A stretch of DNA of 64,000 nucleotides from Notamacropus eugenii (lineage: Eukaryota; Chordata; Mammalia; Diprotodontia; Macropodidae), in NCBI RefSeq assembly GCF_028372415.1, contig NC_092875.1:412991239-413055238 (forward strand). The letters are read 5' to 3'. Below, in pieces: positions 44,002 to 54,929 of the stretch; position 1 is the first letter of the stretch, and the number at the start of each line of letters is the position of its first letter. The notes beneath the pieces were generated by a model. The model saw only the letters and a list, made by a program, of their open reading frames with translations. It was not told where the DNA came from and did not search any database. A program made the position numbers and the translations under genes.

Positions 44002-45102
44002 ATGCCCAAAAGAGGAAAAAAAAATAAGACCACAGAAGGCTACTTTCTTGATGAACAGATATCTCCTCCCATACTTTGTGATGAGGAAGAACAATGCTTA
44101 CCATCAGGGAAAGACATAGAAGTCAAGGCTTCTGTATCCCAAACATCGAAAATAAATATTCAATTGTCTCAGGGCATGGAAGAGCTCAAAAAGGATTTTG
44201 AAAATCAAGTAAGAGCGGTGGAGGAAAAATTAAGAAGAGAAATGAGAGAGATGCAAGAAAAGCATGAAAAGCAGGTCAACACCTTGCTAAAGGAGACCCC
44301 CCAAAATGCTGAAGAAAATAACACCTTGAAAAATAGGCTAACTCAATTAGCAAAAGAGGTTCAAAAAGCCAATGAGGAGAAGAATGCTCTAAAAAGCAGA
44401 ATTAGCCAAATGGAAAAGGAGGTCCAAAAGCTCACTGAAGAAAATAGTTCTTTCAAAATTAGAATGGAACAGATGGAGGCTAATGGCTTTATGAGAAACC
44501 AAAAAATCACAAAACAAAACCAAAAGAATAAAAAAATGGAAGATAATGTGAAACATCTCATTGGAAAAACAACTGACCTGGAAAATAGATCCAGGAGAGA
44601 CAATTTAAAAATTATGGGACTACCTGAAAGCCATGATCAAAAAAAGAGCTTAGACATCATCTTTCATGAAGTTATCAAGGGAAACTGCCCTGATATTCTA
44701 GAACCAGAGGGCAAAATAAATATTTAAAGAATCCACCAATCACCTGCTGAAAGATATCCAAAAAGAGGAACTCCTAGGAACATTGTGGCCAAATTCCAGA
44801 GTTCCCTGGTCAAGGAGAAAATATTGCAAGCAGCTAGAAAGAAACAATTCAAGTACTGTGGAAATACAATCACGATAACACAAGATCTAGCAGCTTCTAC
44901 ATTAAGAGATCGAAGGGTGTGGAATATGATATTCCAGAAGTCAAAGGAACTAGGATTAAAGCCAAGAATCACCTACCCAGCAAAACTGAGTATAATACTT
45001 CAGGGGAAAAAATGGTCTTTCAATGAAATAAAGGACTTTCAAGCATTCTTGATGAAAATACCAGAGCTGAAAAGGAAATTTGACCTTCAAACACAAGAAT
45101 GA
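44002..45102 (+). pseudogene. HAL1/L1 ORF1, one stop
   Basis: Best-preserved ORF1 here. One frame runs from MPKRGKKNKTTEGYFLDEQ to LKRKFDLQTQE-stop (366 codons), broken only by a TAA at 44725-44727, where other copies have GAA (NIERIH). Domains: basic N-terminus; coiled coil about 55-165 (MEELKKDFENQVRAVEEKLR, ISQMEKEVQKLTEENSSFKI); RRM with GKTTDLENRSRRDNLKIMGL (about 190-209); C-terminal domain with QAARKKQFKYCGNTITITQD, RITYPAKLSIILQGKKW. Near-intact state implies recent insertion. The protein would bind L1-type RNA. It lacks enzymatic activity. Confidence 0.88.
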
Positions 45103-45199
45103 AGAGAAGCATGGAAAGGTAAACAGCAAAGAGAAGTCATAAGGGACTTACTAAAGTTGAACTGTTTACATTCCTACATGGCAAGACAATATTTGTAAC

Positions 45200-45215
45200 T
45201 CTTGAACTGCCATGC
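45200..45215. repeat. 16-bp TSD of the 43-45 kb HAL1 (right)
   Basis: tcttgaactgccatgc, exact match to 43210-43225. Confidence 0.88.
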
Positions 45216-46185
45216 CACCATAATAATTTTTGATGGTGGGAGTCTTTTGTGTGTGTATGTGTTCATTCTTCTACCCTACTCTAGCCTTGCTCTGTGGTAC
45301 TTCTAGAGGAAAAGATTGAACTGATATTGCTGTTACATTAGGGGGCTGTTCAGATTATATTACTCCAGGATCTCAAGAACAGCCTGGGGACTCTGCAAGC
45401 TTTTAGTACTTTCAAAGTGTTTTGATCCAGGGTAAAGTGTGCTTGCTGCTCTCCTGGTCTGAGCCCTGCAAATTCCTAACCCAAGTTTGGGTCTGAAGAA
45501 AAGTAGATGTTGCTGGATACATCTATCAGCCATTTGGAAAGCTCTGTTGGTTCAAATAGACAGAATTGTAGGACCCCTTTGGCTGAGAATTATTTATTCT
45601 GAGTGCTACCTTGGTTATTCCTCTGCTGGCTAGACTCAATACTGAAAGTGAAACCCTACTCTATGCTTGAGGTCTAAGCTACACCACTGTTTCTGCTGGA
45701 TTCTGAGCTTCCTTCCTCCTTTCTATTTTTCTTTGTCTCTTTCTTTGCTCAGGGCCTCTCTACCCAAGTGCGCCATACCTGGGCACAGGTCCTCTTCTCA
45801 GTCTACCTTGGACCTGTGACACAGAACTGGGAGATGAGTTACAAAGCCTCCATTTCATATCATATCTATTTCTGTCTTAGTGATCAACAGGTCTGGTGGT
45901 GTGTTGATATGGGTCTGGGAGGTCATTTTGTTCTAGTGCACAGCCACTCCCTGGGAGCTGGATTGTTCACATGTGTCATGCTCCTGGCTAGACAGGGTCC
46001 TCATTGTGCACAAACCTCACTGTCTCTCTTTCTTTATGTTGAACTGTGCTGGAAAAGTAGCCCATTGTGGTTTTTCAGTTTTGTTTTGTTTTCGATTTCC
46101 CACCAGGATTCTGTTCAGTGGATTTTTTAGATCTGTTTGAAGAGGGAGCAAAAGGGAACTTATGGAATTCTGCCATCTTCAGTCC
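45216..46185 (-). mobile_element. older ORF1-bearing L1/HAL1, 5'UTR part
   Basis: Continuation of the element broken at 43209. On the minus strand the 5' end near 46185 reads GACTGAAGATGGCAGAATTC, an L1 5' start of a different subfamily from the younger copies. About 970 bp of 5'UTR follows. The 120-codon plus-strand frame at 45768-46130 lies antisense to this UTR and is treated as chance. Confidence 0.6.
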
Positions 46186-46405
46186 ACTTAATCTTGACTC
46201 TTTTTACAATTTGCTAGATCTCAATTAATGCAAATAATGAATTATTGTGAATGGTCACATGTGTTAATTCCCACTATTTAAAGTTATATTTATTTAAAAT
46301 ATGGTAATAGATTATAGCACAATGGAAATATGCATGGTGAATTTGGATATTTTGACACCTTCATGAGATTAGTTATTTGCAATAATCTGGACCTAGTTCT
46401 ATTTC

Positions 46406-47009
46406 TTTTTTTTAAATTAAATTTATTTTATCCTGAACTTAAGAAATAAAACAAGTATTTCCATAATATACTATTAGAAAAAAAGATGATTATACATAAA
46501 ACTGCAGATCTGTTATGTAAAACTTGCTGTTCCTTTTAAATATGTAATAAAGTTATCATGTAACTTAAAAAATTGTTTTTTAAGCCTCCTCCCCTCCCCT
46601 GCTCTCCACCCTAGAAATGGTTACCAGTAGGTACAAATGTATATGTATATGTATGAGTATGTGTATGTGTGTGTTTGTATGTAAAACCATTCTTTACATA
46701 TATTTAAATGCTTTCTCCGAATGCAGCTATCATCTTCCTTCATATGGTTATGACCAAGCAGGATTTATACCAGGAATGTAAAGATGGTTTAACATAAAGA
46801 AAACGATTAACATAATTGATTATGACAATAATTAAAGTAAAAAAAATTATATCAATAGGTGTAGAAAAAAGCTTTTAATAAAGCAAAACACTCATTTCTA
46901 TTAAAACACCTGAAAGCATTGGTATAAATAGATTTTTCCTTAAACTGATAAAAAGTACTTACCTAAAATCATCAGCAAACATCATTTGCAATAAGAATTA
47001 GCGAGAAGA
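46406..47009 (-). mobile_element. L1 with inverted 5' segment (twin-priming structure)
   Basis: From 46406 to about 46745 is an L1 3'UTR in minus orientation, beginning with the T-run of the tail. From about 46748 to 47009 is plus-orientation ORF2 RT sequence (YDQAGFIPGM near 46749, RT domain 0 to 1). Flanks ctagttctatttc (46393-46405) and ctagctccatttc (47010-47022) match at 11 of 13. One insertion with a reversed 5' half is the known product of twin priming. Confidence 0.72.
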
Positions 47010-47022
47010 CTAGCTCCATTTC

Positions 47023-48679
47023 AAGGAACCCTAGTCATATGACTGTGGCCTAATGATACTAGTTTTGTGCAGAAGTGGACTAGTGTGCTTAGATATTATG
47101 TACAACATTTCCTCTTAGCATATAATCAATAAGTAAATAAATAGTATTTAATAACCGAAAACACAATGTATAATAAAACAATGAAATGGAGGAGACGTAT
47201 ATTGCCATGGAGGTTATATTTATATCCTCATGGGTCTGTTTCAATCTTGCTCATAGGTAAAAGTGAATTGATTTTTCTGGAATTTCACCCACCCTTTACC
47301 AAAGAGACTTTATTTCTGCCTGGAGATGAATAAGAGATTGGGGCCATGAAGCTGGCTGCTCTTCTATTCTCATAGAGTTATATTATATCTACCTGCCTTC
47401 TTAAATATAAAATCAGTAACTGGTCAGGGGTAATCTAGAAAAAAATAATTTTTAGGTTCAAACTGTTTTTTTCTGGTCACTTTCCCTTAATGGAGAAAGG
47501 AGTGTCTCAAGTTGTATTCAAAGGCTTAACTCCCTTCCCCCATGAAATACAGTTAACCAAAGACCATCATAATTTCATATAGTAAATATAGAGGCTTCCA
47601 GATCACATTCAAGGGGAAATTCCCAGAGGTCTCTAAGCTGAAAGTAAGCATACACTGGAGATATCAGCACCTTTATATGTTGGATTTTCCTGGGATCTTT
47701 CTCTCCCTCTCCAGGGATCTCTCCATAAAGAGAACCTAGAATTGCAGGCATTCTCTCCCCCCAATATCTTTGCTCAATAAAACTCTTCTAAGCTTTCACC
47801 ATCTCTGTCCCACCAATCAGGGAATATCAGGTAATCATTCTCTCCATGAACGAAGACAGCATTACACAAATGCCCAGGCTTGAAACTTCAATAACGAAGT
47901 CATTTCATGAGTGACTGTTAGTACATAATTTTCCAAATTCCATGAAGTACCTCTCAGCAAAGAACTGATTTTACACTCAGGAATGCTGGGCAAAATATAT
48001 GTTGAAGCCTCCTTCAATCAATAAAAACAGTCTAAAAACACAGTTTCCACAAGATATTCATACTTCCCATGAACATACTTCTCAGGTAGAAGTGATGAAC
48101 TCAACGTCTTTGTTTCATACTAATGTGTGGAGCTCAGGATCTGGCCCACTCTGGAACTCAAGAGAGTCATGCTTTTCCCCTAGTTTTGAATGTCTGATTG
48201 CTGATAGGGACCTTTGACTGAATCCTGCCTTGGACCAGTCCATCCTGGGATAGGATAAATGCACTCAGTAGCTAGTTTGGCAAGGAACAGTTCTGCTACT
48301 GTTCTGTTGTTCCATTTCTCTCTGATCTGAGTTTAAACTGAGTTGCTTTCTGCCATTTCTGCATCTCTTTCCTCCCTTCCTGTTGCTGTCCTGAGCCAAC
48401 TTCCTGCTATCTCATGCAGCAGAGTAAGAGAGAGGCAGATACAGAGAGATGACACACCCATTCCTTATTGTTAATATTTAGTTCCTACACATGTTGGTTT
48501 TTTTGTCTGCCCTTAAAGTCCTAGATACCTGCGCTTTCATGGAATCACAAATTAAATTTATTCAGAAGAAATGTAATGGGAGGAAATCCAAAAACTATGT
48601 CTTCTATTCCTATGGTTTCTCCCAAGACTACATGTCTTGCATTGAAGCTTCAAAAGGTTTTTTGTGTTCACCTATGTTG
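47023..48679. other. unassigned intergenic DNA
   Basis: No repeat family recognised with confidence. A 'gctcaataaaactcttctaa' word near 47773 recalls a polyadenylation region but has no visible partner. Frames here are short. Confidence 0.3.
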
Positions 48680-49140
48680 ATCCATTTTGTAGCATTTATT
48701 CAGCACCTGTTCTGTGCCAGGCTTGGTTGGTTGGTGGGTTTTTATCTTTTTTCTCAAAATGATATCACGGTGATACAGTCAATTTACAGTGTGTCTGACT
48801 ATGGTTGATCAGACCAATATGAACTCAGAATGCTCTACCACAGATTCGGCACAGATAGTCTATGTGAACATTTGGGGTGGATTCTCTATATTTGTGCATC
48901 TCAGGTTTCTTTGGAGCTACTTCAATTTTGTTTTGCTAAGTGTTCTACCAATATATCATTGAATCCTTCCAACAATCTTGTGAGGTAGGTGCTATTATTA
49001 TGCCCATTTTTCCATTGAGGAAACTGAGTCCGACAGAAGTTATGGCCCTTGCCTGCAGTCACACAACTACTAAGTGTCTGAAGTCAGATGTTCCTGCCTC
49101 CAAGCTCACCATTCTATCTGCTGTGCCACCTAGCTGCTTC
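48680..49140 (-). mobile_element. MIR/THER SINE, antisense, interrupted
   Basis: The tail piece 'agcatttattcagcacctgt', 'tctgtgccaggct' (48690-48722) resumes at about 48935 with 'ctaagtgttctaccaatata', 'gaggtaggtgctattattat', 'gaggaaactgagtccgacag', 'cacacaactactaagtgtct' and 'gtgccacctagctgctt'. About 200 bases of unrelated sequence separate the parts. Confidence 0.65.
48725..48932. mobile_element. unidentified insert within the MIR
   Basis: T-rich start, then 'atgatatcacggtgatacag', 'gtgtgtctgactatggttga', 'tcagaccaatatgaactcag', 'gaacatttggggtggattct'. I have the impression of a recurrent marsupial repeat but cannot name it, and no clean duplication is visible. Confidence 0.4.
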
Positions 49141-49989
49141 TAAGGTAATTGTTCTCACTTTTGCATATACCCCTCTAACTGGAAATAAAACAAAGACCCC
49201 AAAGCAAAAGTGTGCCTATAAGATGTTTCACCAAGCCACTGCCAGTGTATACTAGTTTAAGAAGTAGCAATATTTCCAAACATTTGTATGGAATTTAATT
49301 TTTACAAAGGATTCTATTCTAAATTTTCTTGAGGGACTTTTTATTATTATAGACTCTTACATCCCCCTGAAATATTCATTCATTTTGTGGTAGAAAGACT
49401 TTGTACTCTAGGGGATTTTTTATTTGCCCAGTTGATACCTCCTTGCACTCTTTTTTGGGGGGACAGAGGAAGATGCTTATTTTTACACTTTCTCTGGGAG
49501 GAAGCTGGTATGGTGTTCACTAGGAACAGCCACAATGATATAGAAACTGGAGTGAGGTTACACAGTATTGTCCTTCCTGATAGAGTTAGGGTTAGTTCAA
49601 ATTCCTCACTTTATTTCCCTACATTTCCTCCTCATGCAGATTATGTAGACACGGTAGTGAGGCTAGAGTCCTAGCTGTCTGTCACACCTTTACCCTTCTA
49701 ATTTCCCCCTGAGGCCAAGATATGCTTGACCATCATCCTGCAAGGTTATGCATGTTTGTCTTATCACAAGCTCCCATCAGCCTAGGAGTTTTACTATTTT
49801 TCAAGAACATTTGTGGAAACAAAATAAGAGCAAACACTATGCCCCTCTTACAGTTCCCTCCCTTTCCTTTCAATAAGAGTTTTGCTTCCACACTTTCTCT
49901 CTCATGTGAATTCTTCCCCTCATCCATCTCCCTTTTAAGTAAACATCTCCCTGCACTTTTGAATAGATTATCAGAAATTTCCCCAGCAT

Positions 49990-50180
49990 TCTGCCTATTA
50001 ACAAAATTCTATCCATTTCTCCTATTTCTGCTGTCTGGAGCCAAAAAGAGAAAAAAAATCAATGAATCTTCCAGATGATCGCCTTTCAAATATTTGAAGA
50101 TAGAAATTATGTAATCTCTATGCCTTCTTCTTCAGGCTAAAAATTCCCAGTTCCTTTCAATGACCCTTGTATAGTATGTG
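49990..50180 (-). mobile_element. CR1/L3-type LINE relic, antisense
   Basis: 'ctgctgtctggagccaaaaa', 'gcctttcaaatatttgaaga', 'ccttcttcttcaggctaaaa', 'attcccagttcctttcaatg' match the reverse complement of the amniote CR1/L3 3' region. Confidence 0.6.
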
Positions 50181-50394
50181 GAATAAACAGAGGAAACATA
50201 TATTTCTCTTATAATTATCCCTTAGTTTACCTTTTAACAATCAATAATTACATTTTGTAGATGTGCTTCAAATGGGGACATATGTAAACCTTAATCATGT
50301 TTCTTTAATTCTATAATTATAGGGAGGAATTTCAAGGTTCTTGGGAAAACATCAGTTGAAAAATTCACACAGAGAAGAAAACCTGAGTAGTTGC

Positions 50395-50454
50395 CTATCT
50401 ATCTATCATCTGTCTATCTACCTATCCATCCATCCTTCTATCTATCTTGTATGT
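50395..50454. repeat. (TCTA)n-type microsatellite, left part
   Basis: Degenerate tctatctatc/catccatc units running into a SINE. The repeat resumes after it at 50760. Confidence 0.75.
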
Positions 50455-50758
50455 GTGTTCATCCTTCGTTGCCAAAGACTATGCTATCAGAGAATGACAT
50501 GACTTGCACTTGACTTTGTTTTTTTGAGTGAAGGAGGGCTGTGCAGGTCACCAGACTCACTTTTCCTCCAGAGCCATCTGAATCCAGTGACCAGATATGC
50601 ATCAGGATGACTGGAGATGACCCAAGATGAGGCAATTGGGATTAAGTGATTTGCCCAGCGTCACACAGCTAGTGAATGTCAAGTGTCTGATGTGAAATTT
50701 GAACTCAGGTCCTCCTGACTCCTGCACTGGTGCTCTATCCACTGTACCACCTAGCTGC
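50455..50758 (-). mobile_element. composite tRNA-headed SINE inside a TCTA repeat
   Basis: Same composition and order as the 34.5 kb element: 'catccttcgttgccaaagac' at one end, 'catcaggatgactggagatg', 'gaggcaattgggattaagtg' in the middle, and the head 'gctctatccactgtaccacc', 'tagctgccc' at the other. The two copies align along their whole length. The target duplication cannot be resolved in the tandem repeat. Confidence 0.8.
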
Positions 50759-50815
50759 CCATCTGTCTATATATCTTTCTATCTATATATCTATCTATCA
50801 TCTATCTATCCATAT
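50759..50815. repeat. (TCTA)n-type microsatellite, right part
   Basis: tctatctatatatctatcta-type units continuing the tract at 50395-50454. Confidence 0.75.
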
Positions 50816-50829
50816 AAAACATAGCAGCA

Positions 50830-51350
50830 TGAACCCTCAGAAATGAAAGGAACCTTGGAAGCTTTCTAGACAATTGGTTCTTGAACAAGAATCCCCCCAG
50901 CATACCTGACAAATGATCATCTGACCTTTGTTTAAACACTTCTGTTAGAGGGAAACCCACTTCTTACTGAAGCTATCCATTTTACTTTGGAATAGTGCTA
51001 AGTCCGAGGAAGGTCAATCTCTTTCTTTGGTGCTTCTACAAAAGCCTAATGTTCTACCCTCTGGAGTCAAACAGAAGAAGTGAAATTCCTTTTTCAGGGA
51101 AAGCCCTTCAGCTACTCAAAAATAGCTTTCATGTCTCCCTTTGTCTTCTCCTTACCAGGCTAAAGAACTCTAATACCTTCAGATCTTTATCTCACATGAT
51201 ATTGAGGGCATTCATTGCAGTTGCTGCTTGAATGTTCTCTAACTTATTTCTATCTTTCATGAAATGTGGCTCAGCCTTGAAATCAATGCTCCAGATGTAT
51301 TCTGATCATGTCAGAGGATAGTAGAACTAACTTATCACTGGTTCTTATCC
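50830..51350 (-). mobile_element. CR1/L3-type LINE 3' region, antisense
   Basis: Order: 'cataccctgacaaatgatca'-like word near 50900, 'ctgacctttgtttaaacact', 'gagggaaacccacttcttac', 'taccctctggagtcaaacag', 'cttcagctactcaaaaatag', 'ctttcatgtctccctttgtc', 'atgctccagatgtattctga'. It tracks the reverse complement of CR1/L3 for about 500 bases. Confidence 0.65.
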
Positions 51351-51379
51351 CTCATTGACATTTTCTAGGATTTACATTT

Positions 51380-53885
51380 TTTTAAAATAAATTCTATCCC
51401 AAATGATATAAGTAATCCTCCGCAAACAACAGGGGAAATGTATGTCATTGGGGAAAACTTAATTTTTGTTCTTTTGCAAACCTAGTAGAGAGATTTGAAT
51501 TTACAAAGCCTGGTCCACAGTTTGTCCTTTTAATGATACATTTAATATGAGGAATAAAATTTCAGGTTTAGGTCTCTTAAATATGGGTTGGTCATAATTC
51601 AGCATTTTTTAAATGCTGTTTTTCAAAATATGTTTGGTTATTTGTTTAATGTTCCACTACACAGAAAAAGTCATTGTAGTAAATGAAAGATCCTATATTT
51701 TCTGTCTTCATAGAGTGATTCTGTAGCCAATGTAAATCATGACTTTGTCTTCCCATTTATTCTAGCTTCTAATTATCTATGTTAGTTTCAGTCTTAACAT
51801 ATAAATAAATGGGCAAAGGGAAAAGAAAGAAAACTAGGACTTATTGATTTTTGGAACATTTAAAAGGAAATTAAGTTTAGAGGAAAAATGCAAAGCTTGG
51901 AAGAAACCCATTCTGATGATTATAGTTTATGCATAAAAGTAGGCAAAAATGCTGACTGTGAGATACTATCTAGGTGGTTTTCAATGGACCTTAAAATGGT
52001 AGGTGAGCAAAATTTTCACATTTTTGAGATGTACTTTCCTCTAAGGAAAACATACTGAACATCCTCAAATCTGCTCTCTAATCTGGAAATCGCTTATTAA
52101 TATTCCTAGAGAAAAGGTGTCCCAAAGGAAATTTACATGATACTCTATAGATGGAAAAAAGGATGCCTGAGTGACTGAGCTCATCATACAATGAGGAGGG
52201 AAATAGATGATTGGAGGAGAGACTGCTGAAGTGGTTGTCTCTCTGGATGGGGAACATAACGGAGTGAACAAACAAATCTATGACAAAATTCTGCACCAAA
52301 CCAGACAGAACTTCCTCTGCTCTGGCTTACTTTGTGAGATACAATTTTAGGGGAGCTTCTTTACTTGATTCTGATGGAAATTGTATATATTTAGAATTAT
52401 TTGCCTGTTTCATTTTGAACATCTCATTGTTCTCTAATATATTTCAGTAGATTGTTTTTTTCTTCAAAAAGTCAAAGATCCTTATTTTTAAAATGTGTGG
52501 TAATTGTTGCTCAGATTTCTCAAATGTATCTGCTGACTCTCTGGCAACTTGTCTCTTTCTGCCTATATATTTTTGCACCTCAAAACCTATTTGAACTAAA
52601 TGACTTTTCTACCTTGCTGTCATTTCAGATCTTTCTTTCTTCAAAACCACATTCACAACTGATTTTTCCAGGAAATATTCCTATGGGTTTCTTTTCTTTG
52701 TTTATGACTTTACTTCAGATTGACTTAATATATGATTATTAGGATGGTAGTAAATCATGAGAAAATTGGAGCATGGAAGAGGGAGAAGTAAACAAAATTA
52801 AAAACAAAATTCATGTGAGAAACAAAAGGACAAGGACATTAAGGAAAATAATAGTTTAACAAAGATTAGGCTACTGGAATCATTTGATTCTGGGTTTTAT
52901 TCAACTAGTCTCTTCCATTGAAGAACTTTTCTATTTTTTATTCGGCAGCAAGGAATTTCAATAATTGCTACTTTGGGATGTGACCTGATGCTTTAAAAAA
53001 ATCAATAAAACATTAATTTTTAAAAAATAAGAATAAAGTTATGATTTTAAAGGACTAAAAGGTTGCCCAAATCTCCAATTTTTTCCATGAAGCTGTAGAA
53101 ATCACCCAAAACAATTTTATTTGTGAAATATCCATTCCTTTTTTTCTTTATGAGATATGTGATGAGAGCTGATATCAAGGTGAAAGTGAAAAGTTATTTT
53201 CATTACCTAAAAAACTGGACAAGATGAATGTAAACTTAACAAAGTAAAACTTGAATTTTTGAGAAAATTTAGGAGGGTAGCACCAGCTGGAAAATATTCA
53301 TTTCCAACCACCATGACCTTTCACTTATGCTCCAGTTCTAAGTTTTTTCTTCCCCCAAACAAATAGCAATTTATTTAAAACTAAAAGTTAAGGAAGATGT
53401 AAGAGAAAAACAAACAGGAGAATCATTCTGAACTTTCCATATACAAAGAGGTTTCACCCACCCCTACAGTTTCATTATATTATTTGTATCCCCCAATGGA
53501 TGAGGGATACAATCATCTTTGAGATTGATATAGCATCTCCTTGCTTGAGACTTTACCTGTCATTGTCAGCTCCAGCCCTGGAGATTTTCTAAAGCTTCTT
53601 GGGGAAAGATGCTGAGTATTACTGGCTCTGGGGCTGACATGTTAGCCTTGTTCCAAATTATGTCCACTTCCTTCTCATTTCAGCTTTAGCCCCAGCTAGT
53701 TCTCTTGTCTCTATGGATGCCTACATGGTGGTCCTCTGCTTTTAAATCTTTCTGCCTCTCAGGAAATACTCAACCAATGAAAGTATTCATTTTGTGCTCT
53801 TATGATTCTACATCCCAATGACCTTCTCATCAGTCCTCCATAAATGCTTATTTTCATTTGCATTTGGTTCAATCTTGTTAACACT
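51380..53885. other. largely unassigned AT-rich DNA
   Basis: No repeat or gene recognised over about 2.5 kb. The last 200 bases may be the upstream part of the following L2. Chance frames of 65-96 codons (for example 52452-52742) show no motif. Confidence 0.35.
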
Positions 53886-53889
53886 TTAA

Positions 53890-54370
53890 ATGCAAGCTAT
53901 TCAAAACTGAAGTTATAATTTTGCCTTCAGAAAACCGGATCCTTCTCCAAACTACCCTCTCTTTTTTTCTTACTTATTGTTTTCCATATTTTAATATTTA
54001 TTTATTATTTTTATATTTGTTATTTCCAATATTTGTACCCCATGACACATCATTATTTCATTATCTCAGAATTGAAACCTTGGAGTCATCATTGCCTCTT
54101 CCTTCATTATTATTCCTTCTAGCCAGCTGTCATCATGATCTCTTTCTAATTCAAGAGGCTCATCCTTTCCTCAAAATTCTCACTGACCTACCCTTACCCA
54201 GGCCTCATTACTTATCCCACTTTTAGGGCAGAAGCATTCTAACTCCCTCACAGCCCTTTAGATCATGCTGAAGAGCACTGCTAGATCAATCTTCCTTAAA
54301 TACCGCCTACATCATATAGTTCCCCCTGCTCAAGAAATGGCAATGGTTGTTATTTGTCTTTATAATATGA
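53890..54370 (+). mobile_element. L2 ORF2 C-terminal relic
   Basis: 'caaaactgaagttataattt', 'tgccttcagaaaaccggatc', 'gaaaccttggagtcatcatt', 'gagcactgctagatcaatct', 'ccccctgctcaagaaatggc' follow the L2 ORF2 3' region in order. The 101-codon frame at 53921-54226 is its decayed reading frame or a shadow of it. Confidence 0.65.
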
Positions 54371-54371
54371 G

Positions 54372-54548
54372 GGTGTGGCAAGGTGTGATGGAAAGAGAAC
54401 TCAATTAGGATTAGTCCCAACCTTGCCCCTTAGTAAGTGTGTGTCTATGAGTAAACCATTTTATTTTCAGCCATATTTTTTTATCTGTAAAATAGAGAGG
54501 AGATAACAATAATTGTTCAATTGTTTTTCAGAGTTGTAGTAATAATGT
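54372..54548 (+). mobile_element. MIR SINE relic inside L2
   Basis: 'ggtgtgatggaaagagaact', 'ccttgccccttagtaagtgt', 'tatctgtaaaatagagagga', 'tttttcagagttgtagtaat'. Confidence 0.55.
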
Positions 54549-54551
54549 AGA

Positions 54552-54795
54552 ACAGCCAGGTGGATGCAGGGGATAAGAGTGCTAGGCCTGAAGTCAGGAG
54601 ATCAAATTTGGCCTCAGACACTTAGTAGCTGTGTGACCCTGGGCAAGTCACTTAATCTATTTTACCTCAGTTTCCTCCTCTGTAAAATAAGCTGGAGAAG
54701 GAAATGGAAAAACCATTTCTGTATCTTTGCCAAAAAAATCCCGAATGAGGTCACAGAGTTGGACATGACCGAAATGGCTGAACAACCCAGCAAAA
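54552..54795 (+). mobile_element. MAR1-like SINE: tRNA head with RTE-type tail
   Basis: Head 'cagccaggtggatgcagggg', B-box region 'gagatcaaatttggcctcag', body 'gctgtgtgaccctgggcaag', 'tcctctgtaaaataagctgg', tail 'aatcccgaatgaggtcacag', 'agttggacatgaccgaaatg', 'gctgaacaac'. The tail is that of RTE LINEs, so RTE enzyme presumably mobilised it. It sits within an L2 that resumes at 54.93 kb. Confidence 0.8.
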
Positions 54796-54929
54796 GAATA
54801 ATTATATGAATATCAGGAATACTGTAAATTATAGGAAAGCTTTTTGTACTTCACAAACTGCTATATGCATGAGAAGGACTATTAATGTTATTTTCACCAA
54901 CATATAAAACAATTTCCTCTGTCAGATTT

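Larger units (their letters stand above)
43226..45203 (+). mobile_element. HAL1: young HAL1-type copy, 3'-truncated, with 16-bp TSD
   Basis: Starts GGGGGCAGAGCCAAGATGGT. A 5'UTR of about 775 bp and ORF1 (44002-45102) follow, then only about 100 bases of 3'UTR, stopping at 'atttgtaactctt', the same sequence that in the 7.2 kb copy continues for another 900 bases (9103 onward). There is no A-tail. Four bases (tctt) are shared between the element's last bases and the start of the duplication, so priming on internal sequence is likely. It is inserted antisense into an older ORF1 element. Confidence 0.87.

Noticed and set aside
45768-46130. 120-codon plus-strand frame
   Set aside because: It lies antisense to the 5'UTR of the older L1/HAL1 element and has no recognisable domain.
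47500-48330. LTR-like polyadenylation word (gctcaataaaactcttctaa)
   Set aside because: A single motif with no ends, partner repeat or internal region; too weak to list as an element.
50395-50815. CRISPR-like array of short repeats
   Set aside because: TCTA tetranucleotide microsatellite interrupted by a SINE; eukaryotic simple repeat.
53921-54226. 101-codon plus-strand frame rich in Leu, Phe and Pro
   Set aside because: Falls in an L2 relic; no independent signal of coding.
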